Of a stretch of DNA of 64,000 nt, positions 10,701 through 20,239 are shown in pieces. Every line of letters begins with the position of its first letter. The stretch's first letter is position 1. Under the pieces are notes generated by a model. It had not been told where the DNA came from and did not search any database. It saw only the letters and a program-made list of their open reading frames with translations. The DNA lies in the NCBI GenBank assembly GCA_964534315.1, contig CAZHOV010000007.1:4193-68192 (forward strand), written 5' to 3'. The translations under genes and the position numbers were made by a program. Source of the stretch: CAZHOV01 sp964534315. GTDB lineage: Bacteria > Bacteroidota > Bacteroidia > Chitinophagales > Saprospiraceae.

Positions 10701-13700
10701 GCATGAAACCGGAGTAGGGTCTGCATCTACCATGATCATATCAAAGTCTATCATTATCGTATCTGTAGTACTGCAACCTGTGCTGTCTGAAACGGTGACG
10801 ATATAAGTTCCTACGAATAAACTATCCGGATTTTGTTGCCCGTCCAGCGAATCAATATTCCAATCAAAATCATAGGGCTCAACGCCTCCCACAACTTCCA
10901 GGTTAATACTTCCCAGGTTACTTGTATCGCAAGCAACGGGAGTGGTCACTACTATGATTGTGATCGTATCTTGCTCAATCGTTATCGTATCCGAAGCTGA
11001 ACACCCCAGTGAATCGGTGACCGTTACCGGATAATCGCCGACACCTAGCCCAGTTGGATCTTCGATACCGTCAAGCGAATCATCTTCCCAATCGTACGCA
11101 TATGGAGGAGTGCCTCCTTCTACCGTAAGGTCAATCGTACCCAGCATACTACTATCGCAGGATACGGGCGTAGTCTCCCAGGTCAGTGTAAGCGAATCTA
11201 CTTCAATTATGGTCGTGTCAACGGCGCTACATCCTTTTGCACCAGTTACTGTTATACTATAGATTCCAGGTTCTAAACCAGTTGGGTCTTCAATGCCGTC
11301 AAGACTGTCATCACTCCAGTCAAAGTCATAAGGAGGTACGCCTCCTTCAACCGTTAGATCAATACTACCCAAAGTACTACTATCGCAAGAAATATTTGTG
11401 GGGTCTAAAGTAATGACGATACTATCTGTTTCAATAGGAATGGTATCAGTAGCGGTACAACTCTTAGCATCTGTTACGGTTACTACATAAATACCTACGC
11501 CTAACGAATCAGGATCTTCGATGCCATCAAGATCATCATTATCCCAATCATAGGTATATGGCGGAGTGCCGCCAATAACTTCCAGATCAATACTACCTAA
11601 AATAGTACTATCACAAGAAACCGGAATAGTAGTCCATTCCAAATCAATCGAATCAAAATCGATAAAGATCGTATCGCTAACGCTTGTACATCCATCTATA
11701 TCTGTAACGGTGACGATGTAAGTGCCAACAAATAAGCTGTCGGGATCTTCCTCACCATCCAGGCTATCATCGTTCCAATCAAAGGTATAGGGAGGATTAC
11801 CGCCCGATACATCCAGGTCAATGCTGCCCAACATACTGGTATCACAAGCCACCGGCTCGGTATCTACAACTATAATAGTGATGGTATCACGACCGATCTC
11901 AAACGTATCCGAAGCCATACAACCCAGCGAATCGGTTACTTTTAGAATATAAGTACCCTCTGTTAAACTATCTATATCCTCTTGTCCGTCCAGATCATCA
12001 TCATTCCAATCATATACATAAGGCGGCGTTCCGCCTTCAATGGTCAGCTCAATACTTCCCAATTCCAATCCATCACAAGAAACATTGATTAGTGTATCTA
12101 AAATAATATCTATTGATTCATTTTCTACCACAATTGTATCTGTTGTTTCACAACCAGTTGTATCGGAAACCGTTACAATGTAAGTTCCTGAGCCCAGTCC
12201 GCTCGGGTCTTCTTGTCCATCAAGCGTATCATCATTCCAATCGAATGTATAAGGCGGGTTGCCGCCAGACACGGTTAGATCGATACTACCCAGATTACTA
12301 CTGTCACAAGCAACTGGAATAGTCTCTACCTCTATGGTAATTTGATCTGTGCCGACTTCAATGGTATCTGAGGCTACACAGTTTTTTGCATCAGTCACAG
12401 TGACCACGTAAGTGCCCGCCGGTAAGCCTGAAGGGTCTTCTTGGCCGTCTAGGCTATCATCATCCCAATCGTAAGTATATGGCGGCATTCCGTTAAGGAC
12501 CGTCAAATCTATGGAGCCTAGGACGGAACTATCGCAAGAAACCGGCGTCGTCGACCAATCTAACATAAGCATATTAAAATCAATAGTGATGGTATCGCTA
12601 ACGCTCGTACAGCCTTCAGCATCCGTCACCGTTACGATATAGTCGCCAACAAATAAGCTGTCGGGGTCTTCCTCTCCGTCCAGGCTATCATCGTTCCAAT
12701 CAAAGGTATAAGGAGGATTACCACCCGACACATCCAGGTCAATGCTGCCCAACATACTGGTATCACAAGCCACCGGCTCGGTGTCTATAACTATAATAGT
12801 GATGGTATCGCGACCGATCTCAAACGTATCTGAAGCCATACAACCCAGCGAATCGGTTACTTTTAGAATATAAGTACCCTCTGTTAAACTATCTATATCC
12901 TCTTGTCCGTCCAGATCATCATCATTCCAATCATATACATAAGGCGGCGTTCCGCCTTCAATGGTCAGCTCAATACTTCCCAATTCCAATCCATCACAAG
13001 AAACATTGATTAGTGTATCTAAAATAATATCTATTGATTCATTTTCTACCACAATTGTATCTGTTGTTTCACAACCAGTTGTATCGGAAACCGTTACAAT
13101 GTAAGTTCCTGAGCCCAGTCCGCTCGGGTCTTCTTGTCCATCAAGCGTATCATCATCCCAGTCAAATGTGTAAGGCGGTGTGCCTCCCGTAATGGTCAGG
13201 TCAATACTTCCGAGGTTACTGCTGTCACATGCTACAGCTGTAGCATCAACCCCTATTTCGATAGCGTCGATACCTACTTCTATGGTATCTACGGCCGTAC
13301 AGCCCAACGTATCCGTTACGGTAACAAAATAAGTTCCTGGATTGACGTCCGTCGGGTCTTCCTGCCCGTCAAAAGCATCTTCGCTCCAGTCGTAGGAATA
13401 AGGAGGCGTGCCACCGATGACAGTCAGGTCTATGGTTCCTAACGTGCTACTATCGCAAGGTACAGGGGTAGTGGTATGGGAAAGCTCAATATTTTCGGCA
13501 TCTACAATAAATGTATCTACCGCCGTACAGCCATCCTGATCGGTGACGGTTACGATGTACGTACCGGAGGTGAGTCCGTTAGGGTCTTCGGTTCCATCCA
13601 GGCTATCATCATTCCAGTCATAGTCATAAGTGGGGGTACCGCCGGAAACAGTCAGGTCGATACTTCCTAATATGGTAGGATCGCAACTTTCGTTGGTCAC

Positions 13701-15725
13701 CACTCCGGAAATAAGTACTTCGCTTCCCGGATTTATGGTAAAGGTCTCAGTTAATGTATTTCCATCAGCGTCAGTGACAGTAACCGTGCAGTTTCCGGGA
13801 GGCAGGTTAACAGCAGAGGAGCTGTCAGAGTCGGAGCAAGACCACTCAAAGGTAAAAGGTGGAGTTCCGCCGTTGACCGTCACTTGAGCACTACCATTTT
13901 CATCTCCCAGACAGACCTCATCGGAAGGCGTAACATCAATTTCGAACATAGGGTCTGGTGGAAAAGTAATGGTATCTGTCCCCGAACAGCCATTCGCATC
14001 GGTAACAGTAACAATGTACGTACCGATACCTACACTATCCAGGAAAGAGGTGGTATCTCCCGTATTCCATTCATACTCAAATGGCATAGTTCCATTGGTT
14101 ACAGTGACCGTAATAGAGCCGTCCTGACAAGTATCGCAGTTCGGGGGGGTACCGTTTGCAGTGACATCCAGATCGGGTTCTGCCTCAATGGAAAAGTCCT
14201 GCATGGAAGTACAATTATTGGCATCCGTAACGGTAACGCTATATTGACCGGGCAATAAACCGGTTATCGTATTTATGGTATCTGAAGTATTGACTATGAC
14301 AGTTGAATCTACTGTCCATTCGATCACATATGGTGCTGTACCATCTACAACTGTCACAGTAGCCTCTCCAAGTATACTACTATCACAATTTACGTTTTCG
14401 GTAGTGATGGTAGTGACGAATTCATCGCCTTGCATAATTTCAACTGAATCGACGGCCATACATCCGTTAGCATCGGTGGCGGTTACTACATAGATGCCGG
14501 GAGCAAGGCTGTCAATGGTTGCGGTAGTGCCGCCATTGCTCCACTCGTAAGTATAGGGGTCTGTTCCGCCTGAAGCCATAGCTGTAGCTGTTCCGTTATT
14601 AACCGTACCGCAGGAAGCGTCGGTAGAGGTGATATCGACGTCTATTTCAATATCGTTTTTCACAATTCCGTTGCGTACGATAGTGCAGCCATTGGCATCA
14701 GTGACCGTAACCATATAAAGGCCAGCTGCCAGCCCAGTTGCCGTGACGGTTGTCTGCATGGCGGGGTCACTCCATTGATAGGTATATGGAGGCGTTCCGT
14801 TAAAAGCAGTAATCGTAGCAGAACCATCGCTAATCCCGTCACAGGTAGCATTGGTAACCCCCACGAATCCTTCCAGTTCAGGTAATACTCCGACCTGGGT
14901 ACTATCTACCGCCGAACAACCGTTGACATCAGTGACCGTAACAAAATATTGTCCTTCTGTAAGATTTTGGGGATTTGCCGTAGTATCTCCGTTGCTCCAT
15001 AAGAAAGTGAAAGGTGCGGTGCCTGTCATTGGATTGACATATGCAGTCCCGTCATTTTCCAGACAGCTTACCGGAGTGGAATTGGTCATGATCCAAACGC
15101 CTTCAGGTGAGATTTCTACGGTAACCGAAGCAACCAGCGTGCATCCGTTTTGGTCGGTAACGGTCACGTTGTAATCCCCTGCTGAAAGGTTAGTTGCATC
15201 AAAGGTCGTTTGCTGTTGTGGATCATCCCACTGGTAGGTATAGAAAGGATGTGTTCCACCTTGAGCAAAAACAGAAGCTTCTGCATCCTGGCTACCTTCG
15301 CAGGTTTCAAAATTGGCATTAGTAGTAGCCGTAAGTGGAGGTAGTTCGTTGATAATAACACTATCGACGCCGACCTCTCCCAGGGCATCTGTTACCGTAA
15401 CGAAGTAAGTGCCCGCACTGAGGTTGGAAATCGTAGCACCAGTATCGTTATTGTTCCAAACATAATTATAAGGTGCAGTTCCTCCTGAAGCGGTGGCCGT
15501 AGCACTCCCATCAGCTAAGCCATTGCAACTCACATCTTCTGAAGTGATATCAACAGTAAGCGTTAGCGCCAAATTTTTGAAATTACACCCCGGGGAATAG
15601 TTATGTGTTGTACTGGCTGATAAGGGAAAAGCAATCCATCCCAATAGTAGTAAAAGCAGCCAACACCCACTTTGAAAAAAGCGGGTGCATTTTTGTTTGA
15701 TTAAGTTTGGTAAAATTATCATCAC
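7749..15725 (-). CDS. Giant SprB-repeat adhesin with T9SS type B C-terminal domain
   Basis: 2658 residues. A hydrophobic segment at about 20-38 (WLLLLLLGWIAFPLSAS) is the signal peptide; the ATG at 15725 gives a long but acceptable n-region. Residues about 50-1730 hold 22 SprB-type repeats of 70-77 residues, each with a Cys near the start, GGTPPYTYDW in the middle and GTYIVTVTDxxGC at the end. Repeats 9-22 are much more alike (CDSSxLGSIDLTV...DDSLDGxEDP) than 1-8, indicating recent expansion. Residues about 1730-2550 are PKD/Ig-like modules shared with the adhesin at 37961. The last 90 residues are a CHU_C sorting domain (FSPNGDGLNDELFVRG, YNRWGQKVFES, GWDGTF, KKGNVTLLR). Aspartates in the repeats suggest Ca binding, an inference. 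SprB of Flavobacterium johnsoniae is a mobile gliding adhesin; a surface adhesin role is likely here. It follows OmpA and PorP genes in one operon. Confidence 0.93.
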   Translation of the reverse strand: MMIILPNLIKQKCTRFFQSGCWLLLLLLGWIAFPLSASTTHNYSPGCNFKNLALTLTVDITSEDVSCNGLADGSATATASGGTAPYNYVWNNNDTGATISNLSAGTYFVTVTDALGEVGVDSVIINELPPLTATTNANFETCEGSQDAEASVFAQGGTHPFYTYQWDDPQQQTTFDATNLSAGDYNVTVTDQNGCTLVASVTVEISPEGVWIMTNSTPVSCLENDGTAYVNPMTGTAPFTFLWSNGDTTANPQNLTEGQYFVTVTDVNGCSAVDSTQVGVLPELEGFVGVTNATCDGISDGSATITAFNGTPPYTYQWSDPAMQTTVTATGLAAGLYMVTVTDANGCTIVRNGIVKNDIEIDVDITSTDASCGTVNNGTATAMASGGTDPYTYEWSNGGTTATIDSLAPGIYVVTATDANGCMAVDSVEIMQGDEFVTTITTENVNCDSSILGEATVTVVDGTAPYVIEWTVDSTVIVNTSDTINTITGLLPGQYSVTVTDANNCTSMQDFSIEAEPDLDVTANGTPPNCDTCQDGSITVTVTNGTMPFEYEWNTGDTTSFLDSVGIGTYIVTVTDANGCSGTDTITFPPDPMFEIDVTPSDEVCLGDENGSAQVTVNGGTPPFTFEWSCSDSDSSSAVNLPPGNCTVTVTDADGNTLTETFTINPGSEVLISGVVTNESCDPTILGSIDLTVSGGTPTYDYDWNDDSLDGTEDPNGLTSGTYIVTVTDQDGCTAVDTFIVDAENIELSHTTTPVPCDSSTLGTIDLTVIGGTPPYSYDWSEDAFDGQEDPTDVNPGTYFVTVTDTLGCTAVDTIEVGIDAIEIGVDATAVACDSSNLGSIDLTITGGTPPYTFDWDDDTLDGQEDPSGLGSGTYIVTVSDTTGCETTDTIVVENESIDIILDTLINVSCDGLELGSIELTIEGGTPPYVYDWNDDDLDGQEDIDSLTEGTYILKVTDSLGCMASDTFEIGRDTITIIVIDTEPVACDTSMLGSIDLDVSGGNPPYTFDWNDDSLDGEEDPDSLFVGDYIVTVTDAEGCTSVSDTITIDFNMLMLDWSTTPVSCDSSVLGSIDLTVLNGMPPYTYDWDDDSLDGQEDPSGLPAGTYVVTVTDAKNCVASDTIEVGTDQITIEVETIPVACDSSNLGSIDLTVSGGNPPYTFDWNDDTLDGQEDPSGLGSGTYIVTVSDTTGCETTDTIVVENESIDIILDTLINVSCDGLELGSIELTIEGGTPPYVYDWNDDDLDGQEDIDSLTEGTYILKVTDSLGCMASDTFEIGRDTITIIVVDTEPVACDTSMLGSIDLDVSGGNPPYTFDWNDDSLDGEEDPDSLFVGTYIVTVTDIDGCTSVSDTIFIDFDSIDLEWTTIPVSCDSTILGSIDLEVIGGTPPYTYDWDNDDLDGIEDPDSLGVGIYVVTVTDAKSCTATDTIPIETDSIVITLDPTNISCDSSTLGSIDLTVEGGVPPYDFDWSDDSLDGIEDPTGLEPGIYSITVTGAKGCSAVDTTIIEVDSLTLTWETTPVSCDSSMLGTIDLTVEGGTPPYAYDWEDDSLDGIEDPTGLGVGDYPVTVTDSLGCSASDTITIEQDTITIIVVTTPVACDTSNLGSINLEVVGGVEPYDFDWNIDSLDGQQNPDSLFVGTYIVTVSDSTGCSTTDTIMIDFDMIMVDADPTPVSCDSLTLGSIDVTVTGGTEPYIYIWNDTTLNGIEDPDSLDIGTYIVMVVDSNNCMATDTAIVGIDTLPDADFSFDFEACSLDSTTIQFTDETLDPDSSITSWVWIFNGSDSAFVQNPVYTTDDTLLNVVLFIFNEDGCSDSTSQDIPINNIVINIQDTLIACPGDTITLNEGGDTTLQYEWMVDGMVVDTVPSPVITPDSSVTYTVTITSFSPDTCEITLETFVFVPPPVMIDMPNDTLICDPEITLSGPSDTLLSYMWLNSEGDTLSDSSMVTVMPSDTTIYILMATDTFNCGSKDTVTIIGGSVDVVIPPVISVCVGDTLQLNAVNLDTNDVIQVYNWIPDSLFSENGIPDPVFLPTDSVGEYEVILETQNQYLCKSTDTTQIIVLDSTSNGGFLAFVQCEDSTVTFINNNAPHFTLYYDSIVTDTTPFSTGKISTFTYPGPGIYTVTLVADSLESGCHPDTIQRQIEVFEEPLYDFGFDWSLDNCTDSALVVITDTSSHVTDDIINWDWTIEGDSLGVLTDTVQNPSFIVTSSQTIILNLEVETSLGCMAEFTDTIMVELIELDLQDMMICPGDTVALNPNGNPDYQYSWAPDSSLVSSADEANPLANPLETTTYFVTVTSISDDLQDTCEVVREVTIDVSMLSSLTVSDDDIICEPQDVQIQVTAANATQITWATDISFDPGSIIGNEDTITVTPEEANNVYYVTVVDANGCAQLDSVTINNFEVQVGIIEDTTVCLGDVVPLAVQNLIPGDDLTYIWTGDYPFVPVNADSSTIEVVADQPGEMQVEISNNECVFTTVVTIDVDEFANLPIISADPDTIFVSEESRLNVENDDLSWTYLWTPNGSLDFDDVPNPTATPAETTTYNVEITNENQCVAERTVTVVVIPTRCEEPFIFIPNAFSPNGDGLNDELFVRGLNIANVYLAVYNRWGQKVFESTSLFDGWDGTFKGKALAPDVYGYYLEVDCGDGQTFFKKGNVTLLR
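11690..13250 (-). repeat. 921-bp in-frame tandem duplication of four SprB repeats
   Basis: DNA at about 11730-12255 recurs at 12651-13176 with an exact offset of 921 bp (307 codons, four SprB repeats). Long stretches are identical or nearly so, including third-codon positions, while other repeats in the gene differ freely at silent sites. This points to recent unequal crossing-over or gene conversion. Identity fades gradually at both ends. Confidence 0.85.
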
Positions 15726-15784
15726 GGCGTTATATTCTCTTTGGACAAAAATTTTATAATCGAATATTAAATTTATTAAAGCAA

Positions 15785-18427
15785 TTAGTCTTCTCCTGGT
15801 GATCCGCTTCCTCCTACATTATTATCATTTACGGAGGAGGTAGCCGACTCGTCCGGCCGTACTCCAAGTATTTCTACCCGGCGTTCTTTAGAAGCATCCA
15901 CAGCATATTCAGACAGACACTTGTCCACGTCTTCATCTACGACAGTATCCTCTGCTTCGTCTTCACCGAAAGAAAGACGTTTGATATCAACCCGTTCAGG
16001 ATAATAAATATCGAAAACGCCTTGCAAGTATTGTTCTACGCTATTAATTCTGCGGTCAGTAAGCCATTTATTATAGATGGAATCTGCTTTAGGACTGGCA
16101 AACCCACGAATATAAATGATCAATTTGGGATTTTGCGGATTCTCGAGGTAAGCCATCAGCTCCTCCTGGAACGTTCTAAGTTTTATCATTCCACCTTGCA
16201 CGTCTCGATCGAAGAAGGTATCTAACTCTAAGCGATCTTCGGCTGAGAATTTCGACTGTCCGTTTTCATCCTTACAGATATCGGAAGCTGTGCGGGTATT
16301 ATATTGGCTGGTAAAGCGGCTTCTCTGTTGGAGATAATAGCGCTCCCATGCCCGCTCATAATTTACATTTGAAACTGGCTTTCCTATAAAAGGTCGGCGG
16401 ACAGGGTTGGGGAAAGGCCGGTTGTTATCAAAATAGAGACGGACCGTATCCAGGGCCAGCGGAGTCAGGTACACCGGAAAATCCAACGAATCTGGCTTAC
16501 ATTCGTTCGTAGGTACGATAGTAATACGTCTTCTTTCTGCCAGAAACTGTGGTTTGGAAAATTCGAAATTGTAGGTTTCTCCGATTTTCAAATCGTTGAA
16601 TACAAACCGGTTTTCATTATCAGACTCTAGCGTTTTGATCACATTATTCTCGTTATCTATAATGTCTACGGAAACTCCGTAAAGCGGAGCGTTATTCGTT
16701 TGGTCGTAAGTGGTAAAAATAAACTTATCTAAAAGGGTAGGTTTGAGATTAATACTTACCGGAATCGTATCGGATTGTTTATACCCATAGGTATCAAAAA
16801 TCAGGGTATCTGAGGTATAGTCTTTTTTATCAGCATAAATGGTATAAGAGCGGTTGGGCAGGAATTCCATTTCGAACTTTCCGTCCGGATAGAGGCCTGA
16901 GAGTAGTTCTTGCTTATTATCCAGATTGACGATCCGGTACTGAACGCTATCGAGTTCTACAGGAGTTGAATCTCCGTATGAATTAATACACTGTGCCGTT
17001 AATTGAAGGGTGATTACGGGTTGTCGGAGGCTTCCAAAGAAAATATCATAGCAACAATTTTTCGAATCTTCATCGATGGCGCCTACCGAATCCCGGTTAG
17101 AAGCCCAGTGCAGCAATTCTCCGGTAGAATCTACTGAAAAATAGGCATCATCATAGCTACTATTGATTTCCAGCCCCATATGTTCTACTTCACCCCATCC
17201 TTGAGGTGTTTTTTCAATGCGGTAAATATCATATCCGCCAATATTTTTATATCCTTTTGAACTAAAATAAAGGCGTTGGAATCGGCTATCAAAAAATGGT
17301 GTAATGTCGTTTTCTTTGGTATTGATGGTTTGGAAATTAACCGGCGTTCCGTCTGCTTTACCTTCCTCATTCAAGCTTACATAATAAATATCATATATCC
17401 CGCTGGTATCAGACGCGACGGTGGTATCCGCTACTGTAAAATAGAGGCTTTCTTTTTTAGTATAAATATCATAGCCCACACTGGGTTGGGTGGTACTGGT
17501 TCCCAGTTTATTGACGGATTCTCCGACATCGATAGATTTCCCCCAGCTTCCGTCCGGCTGCTTTTCTTTGAAATAGATTCTGCATCCGATCTTCAATCCT
17601 TTCACATATTCACATCTGGTGTAGTACATTCTGGTCTTATCGTAGTTGAAGGTAGCATGTGAAATGAGCTTTTCCGGATGGTTAAAATCATTTTTAAGGG
17701 TGTCTCCAGATTTGTAGATTACCTCATCGTAACCTTTTTCTTCAGGATTATAGATGGCAGTAGCTTTAGCGGAAAGTACTTTGGAGACGGGCCGGGGAGG
17801 TCTGTATTCGTCTTTTTTATTAGGGAAACGGAAGGAGGTATAAATGAGCGAGTCTTTCGCCCAAACCGGGCTGAAGTCTGACCATTTTGTATTGATGGTG
17901 GTATCTTTAATGTGTTCGTACCAATTAACTTTCAAAACGGAATCAGGTGCTTGCATTCCGCTGATCTTGTATTTTTCAATAAGCGATTCCGCCCAGTAGC
18001 AATCATTGATTTCCTTATTGGCCCGGTCGATATAATATTGCTCGACATTTGGCGCAGACTGTAAAAAGCTCTTAAAAAGCTCACGGGCCAGGGCATATTC
18101 TCCTTGATATTTACGAACGACACCCAGCCAGAAGGGAGCTAGGGGATGATCATCAAGCTGATCATTATTGATCAATGCAAGGTAACCAATCTCTGCATTT
18201 TTATACGATTTATATAGACGGGCAGCGTCGGCATATTTCTCGATCAGATCATACCTGCCTTTGGATGCCAGATAAATAATTTTATAAAATTCGTAGGCTT
18301 GTCTGTAATTTCCAGCTACGAAGGCGCTGTCAGCAGCCTTCTCAAATTGTTTTCTCGTAGGAGATTGGGCCTCGCAAAAGGAAACTCCTGCAAAAAGCAC
18401 TATTAACAATATAAAAAATCTCTTCAT
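15785..18427 (-). CDS. OmpA-family protein with TPR and PD40 repeats (gliding/T9SS-associated type)
   Basis: Reading from ATG 18427 gives 880 residues starting MKRFFILLIVLFAGVSFCEAQ, a good signal peptide; an in-frame ATG at 18472 would add 15 residues and spoil it. Order of parts: TPR-like helices (FEKAADSAFVAGNYRQAYEFYK onwards, to about residue 140), PD40/beta-propeller units (FSPVWAKDSLIYTSFR, RMYYTRCEY, LYFSSKGYKNIGGYDIYR), two transthyretin/CNA-like segments, and a C-terminal OmpA-like peptidoglycan-binding domain (IIYIRGFASPKADS, TDRRINSVEQYL, ASKERRVEILG). The family resembles PorE-like proteins that tie outer-membrane complexes to peptidoglycan. It lies between the PorP gene (66 or more bp upstream) and the adhesin gene (59 bp downstream), and has a paralog at 45555-48008. 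Confidence 0.9.
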   Translation of the reverse strand: MKRFFILLIVLFAGVSFCEAQSPTRKQFEKAADSAFVAGNYRQAYEFYKIIYLASKGRYDLIEKYADAARLYKSYKNAEIGYLALINNDQLDDHPLAPFWLGVVRKYQGEYALARELFKSFLQSAPNVEQYYIDRANKEINDCYWAESLIEKYKISGMQAPDSVLKVNWYEHIKDTTINTKWSDFSPVWAKDSLIYTSFRFPNKKDEYRPPRPVSKVLSAKATAIYNPEEKGYDEVIYKSGDTLKNDFNHPEKLISHATFNYDKTRMYYTRCEYVKGLKIGCRIYFKEKQPDGSWGKSIDVGESVNKLGTSTTQPSVGYDIYTKKESLYFTVADTTVASDTSGIYDIYYVSLNEEGKADGTPVNFQTINTKENDITPFFDSRFQRLYFSSKGYKNIGGYDIYRIEKTPQGWGEVEHMGLEINSSYDDAYFSVDSTGELLHWASNRDSVGAIDEDSKNCCYDIFFGSLRQPVITLQLTAQCINSYGDSTPVELDSVQYRIVNLDNKQELLSGLYPDGKFEMEFLPNRSYTIYADKKDYTSDTLIFDTYGYKQSDTIPVSINLKPTLLDKFIFTTYDQTNNAPLYGVSVDIIDNENNVIKTLESDNENRFVFNDLKIGETYNFEFSKPQFLAERRRITIVPTNECKPDSLDFPVYLTPLALDTVRLYFDNNRPFPNPVRRPFIGKPVSNVNYERAWERYYLQQRSRFTSQYNTRTASDICKDENGQSKFSAEDRLELDTFFDRDVQGGMIKLRTFQEELMAYLENPQNPKLIIYIRGFASPKADSIYNKWLTDRRINSVEQYLQGVFDIYYPERVDIKRLSFGEDEAEDTVVDEDVDKCLSEYAVDASKERRVEILGVRPDESATSSVNDNNVGGSGSPGED

Positions 18428-18538
18428 GAGCTTTATGGAATCTATTTTAAATAAAAAATTTTGAAGCAACACGAATAATGATATCTGTCTTTTGTTGATT
18501 TATACCTTAATACAACACGTTAATAACGAATACGACTA

Positions 18539-19783
18539 TTAATAAATAGGACATAACTTGACATTTGAATCAGGTACTTTAACCAACATATACCGTACAG
18601 AAAATTCGGGTCCTCCGAAGTTATTGGTAGCCAGTTCAAAATCAGAAAGGTTGATATCGTAGCTCAAACCAAATCGCCAGGCTTTATAATGGAGCGTTGC
18701 TCGCGGAATAATGGCATCAGCAATTTCGAAGAAACGAGCAGAAAGACCAATATCAATAGCAATTTCGTTGGTGATCGTCTGGTCAATGTGAACTCTTACA
18801 CCTGTACCGAGTAGCAACTGGTCAGATCTCCCGATAAATTGATAGGACATATCCCCCAAAAGGTCAAGGTTGTCATCAACCTTCAAAACCCCTATCCCAT
18901 ATATAGCATATCGGATAGGAAGACTTATCTCATTCGGATCATTCGTCAGGAAGTTCATCTGAGGTTGGTTGAGGTGAAAAAAACCGACGCCCAGATCAAA
19001 TTTGGTTCGATTGAGTTTTTCCGGAGTTTCAGGAAGGTACTTTGATTGTTCTTCTTGGGTGTTGGTTTCCTGAAAATGCCAATTAAAACCAGCCCCCATA
19101 TCGAATCTTAGCATGTTCCGGTTATTGAAAACAGAAAGATCAGCTGATGTCATATTGGTATTGACCTGCCCTTCGTCGTATTGGTCGTCAAATACCAGAG
19201 CGTCTGCCTGAAAGGAGCGTTGAATGAAACCCGCCTGAAAACCTGCTGTCAGAAAATTCTTTTTTGAAACCTGAATGGTAAAAGAACCATTGAGGCCGAG
19301 ATTCAACCAAGACAGCTTGGAATCTCCGGCACGATCATAATTTACAATAGCACCGACACCAGCCCACATGTTCCCTTTGTTGGAGGAACCTGAAGATTCC
19401 CAGGTAGACTTATTGAGATCAAACCGTTTATCAAATGAGACTGAAAAGGTCTGGTAAGAAACCGGAACCGACGTCCACTGACTACGGTAATTGCCGATAA
19501 AACGCATATCTCCTTTCATAACCCCTGTTAATGCAGGACTTAAATTTAGTGGAGAATGAGCAAATTGAGCCCAGTGCAAGTCCTGCCCCCGGACATGGAA
19601 GACCAATAGCATCGACACTATCAGACCAACAAACTTTAAATACTGTGTAGAAGTTTTCAAACCATCCTTATTTTTTAGTGATCGTAAAAGATATCTGAGG
19701 AATTCCTTGTCAGTGACAAGAAATATAAATTTATAAACCAAGCACTTGAAGCCGTTATGTGCGGTCTCTAGGATTGTGAGCAT
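18539..19783 (-). CDS. PorP/SprF family type IX secretion outer-membrane protein
   Basis: 414 residues from ATG 19783. The core is the family pattern QDLHWAQFAHSPLNLSPALTG, then GDMRFIGNYRSQW, repeated beta strands, and a C-terminal end in aromatic residues and KLCPIY. PorP/SprF proteins are outer-membrane barrels paired with T9SS-exported giant adhesins. The start is uncertain: the first 40 residues are not signal-like, and a TTG in frame (MLKTSTQYLKFVGLIVSMLLV if used) would give a clean signal peptide ending at VRGQ. A TANNTTTG box at 19852-19859 sits 68 bp upstream of the ATG. First gene of the PorP-OmpA-adhesin operon; paralogous to 48230-49234. Confidence 0.88.
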   Translation of the reverse strand: MLTILETAHNGFKCLVYKFIFLVTDKEFLRYLLRSLKNKDGLKTSTQYLKFVGLIVSMLLVFHVRGQDLHWAQFAHSPLNLSPALTGVMKGDMRFIGNYRSQWTSVPVSYQTFSVSFDKRFDLNKSTWESSGSSNKGNMWAGVGAIVNYDRAGDSKLSWLNLGLNGSFTIQVSKKNFLTAGFQAGFIQRSFQADALVFDDQYDEGQVNTNMTSADLSVFNNRNMLRFDMGAGFNWHFQETNTQEEQSKYLPETPEKLNRTKFDLGVGFFHLNQPQMNFLTNDPNEISLPIRYAIYGIGVLKVDDNLDLLGDMSYQFIGRSDQLLLGTGVRVHIDQTITNEIAIDIGLSARFFEIADAIIPRATLHYKAWRFGLSYDINLSDFELATNNFGGPEFSVRYMLVKVPDSNVKLCPIY

Positions 19784-19851
19784 CGATTTTTGGAAAAGTT
19801 GTTTTTTTTCGTTTTGTCAGAGCCAGTTCCAATCAGAACTATAACCTTTTG

Positions 19852-19859
19852 CAAATATA
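19852..19859 (-). promoter_or_regulatory. Candidate -7 box (TATATTTG) for the PorP-OmpA-adhesin operon
   Basis: On the minus strand the octamer TATATTTG matches the Bacteroidota -7 consensus TANNTTTG. No convincing TTTG -33 element is seen about 19 bp further upstream, so this is a partial match. The surrounding 19784-20239 stretch is very AT-rich and holds no gene. Confidence 0.45.
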
Positions 19860-20203
19860 TTAATTCTAGCCTTATAATAACGACGAACCGCTCAGAAAGC
19901 CACTATTTTTGAACTGCTTTTTTCACAAAAATTCATAATTCTCCCTCGTAGGGCTTAACGTAATTTATTTTTATATTCAAAAAAATCAAATATCCTATTT
20001 CCTTATTTAAAATTAAATTTTAACCAGGACTTTACATAGTAAAAAACAATTTAATGGGTCAAAATGCAATCTTTTCGAATGACAACATTTTTTTTAAAAA
20101 AAATTGAAACTTTTTTTAGACTTTGCTAAAAATAAGATTTTTTACCGGATTTTTAGTTAAAAAATATTTTTTATTCCTTTCTGCTTTTTTCCAATTTCCT
20201 AAT

Positions 20204-20211
20204 TACTTTTG
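20204..20211 (+). promoter_or_regulatory. Candidate -7 box (TACTTTTG) for the arginine decarboxylase gene
   Basis: TACTTTTG fits TANNTTTG and lies 28 bp upstream of the ATG at 20240, leaving a leader of about 20 nt. A weak TTTCTG about 20 bp upstream is the only -33 candidate. Confidence 0.5.
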
Positions 20212-20239
20212 TAGCTCTTATTACAAAAGTTACCAGTAA

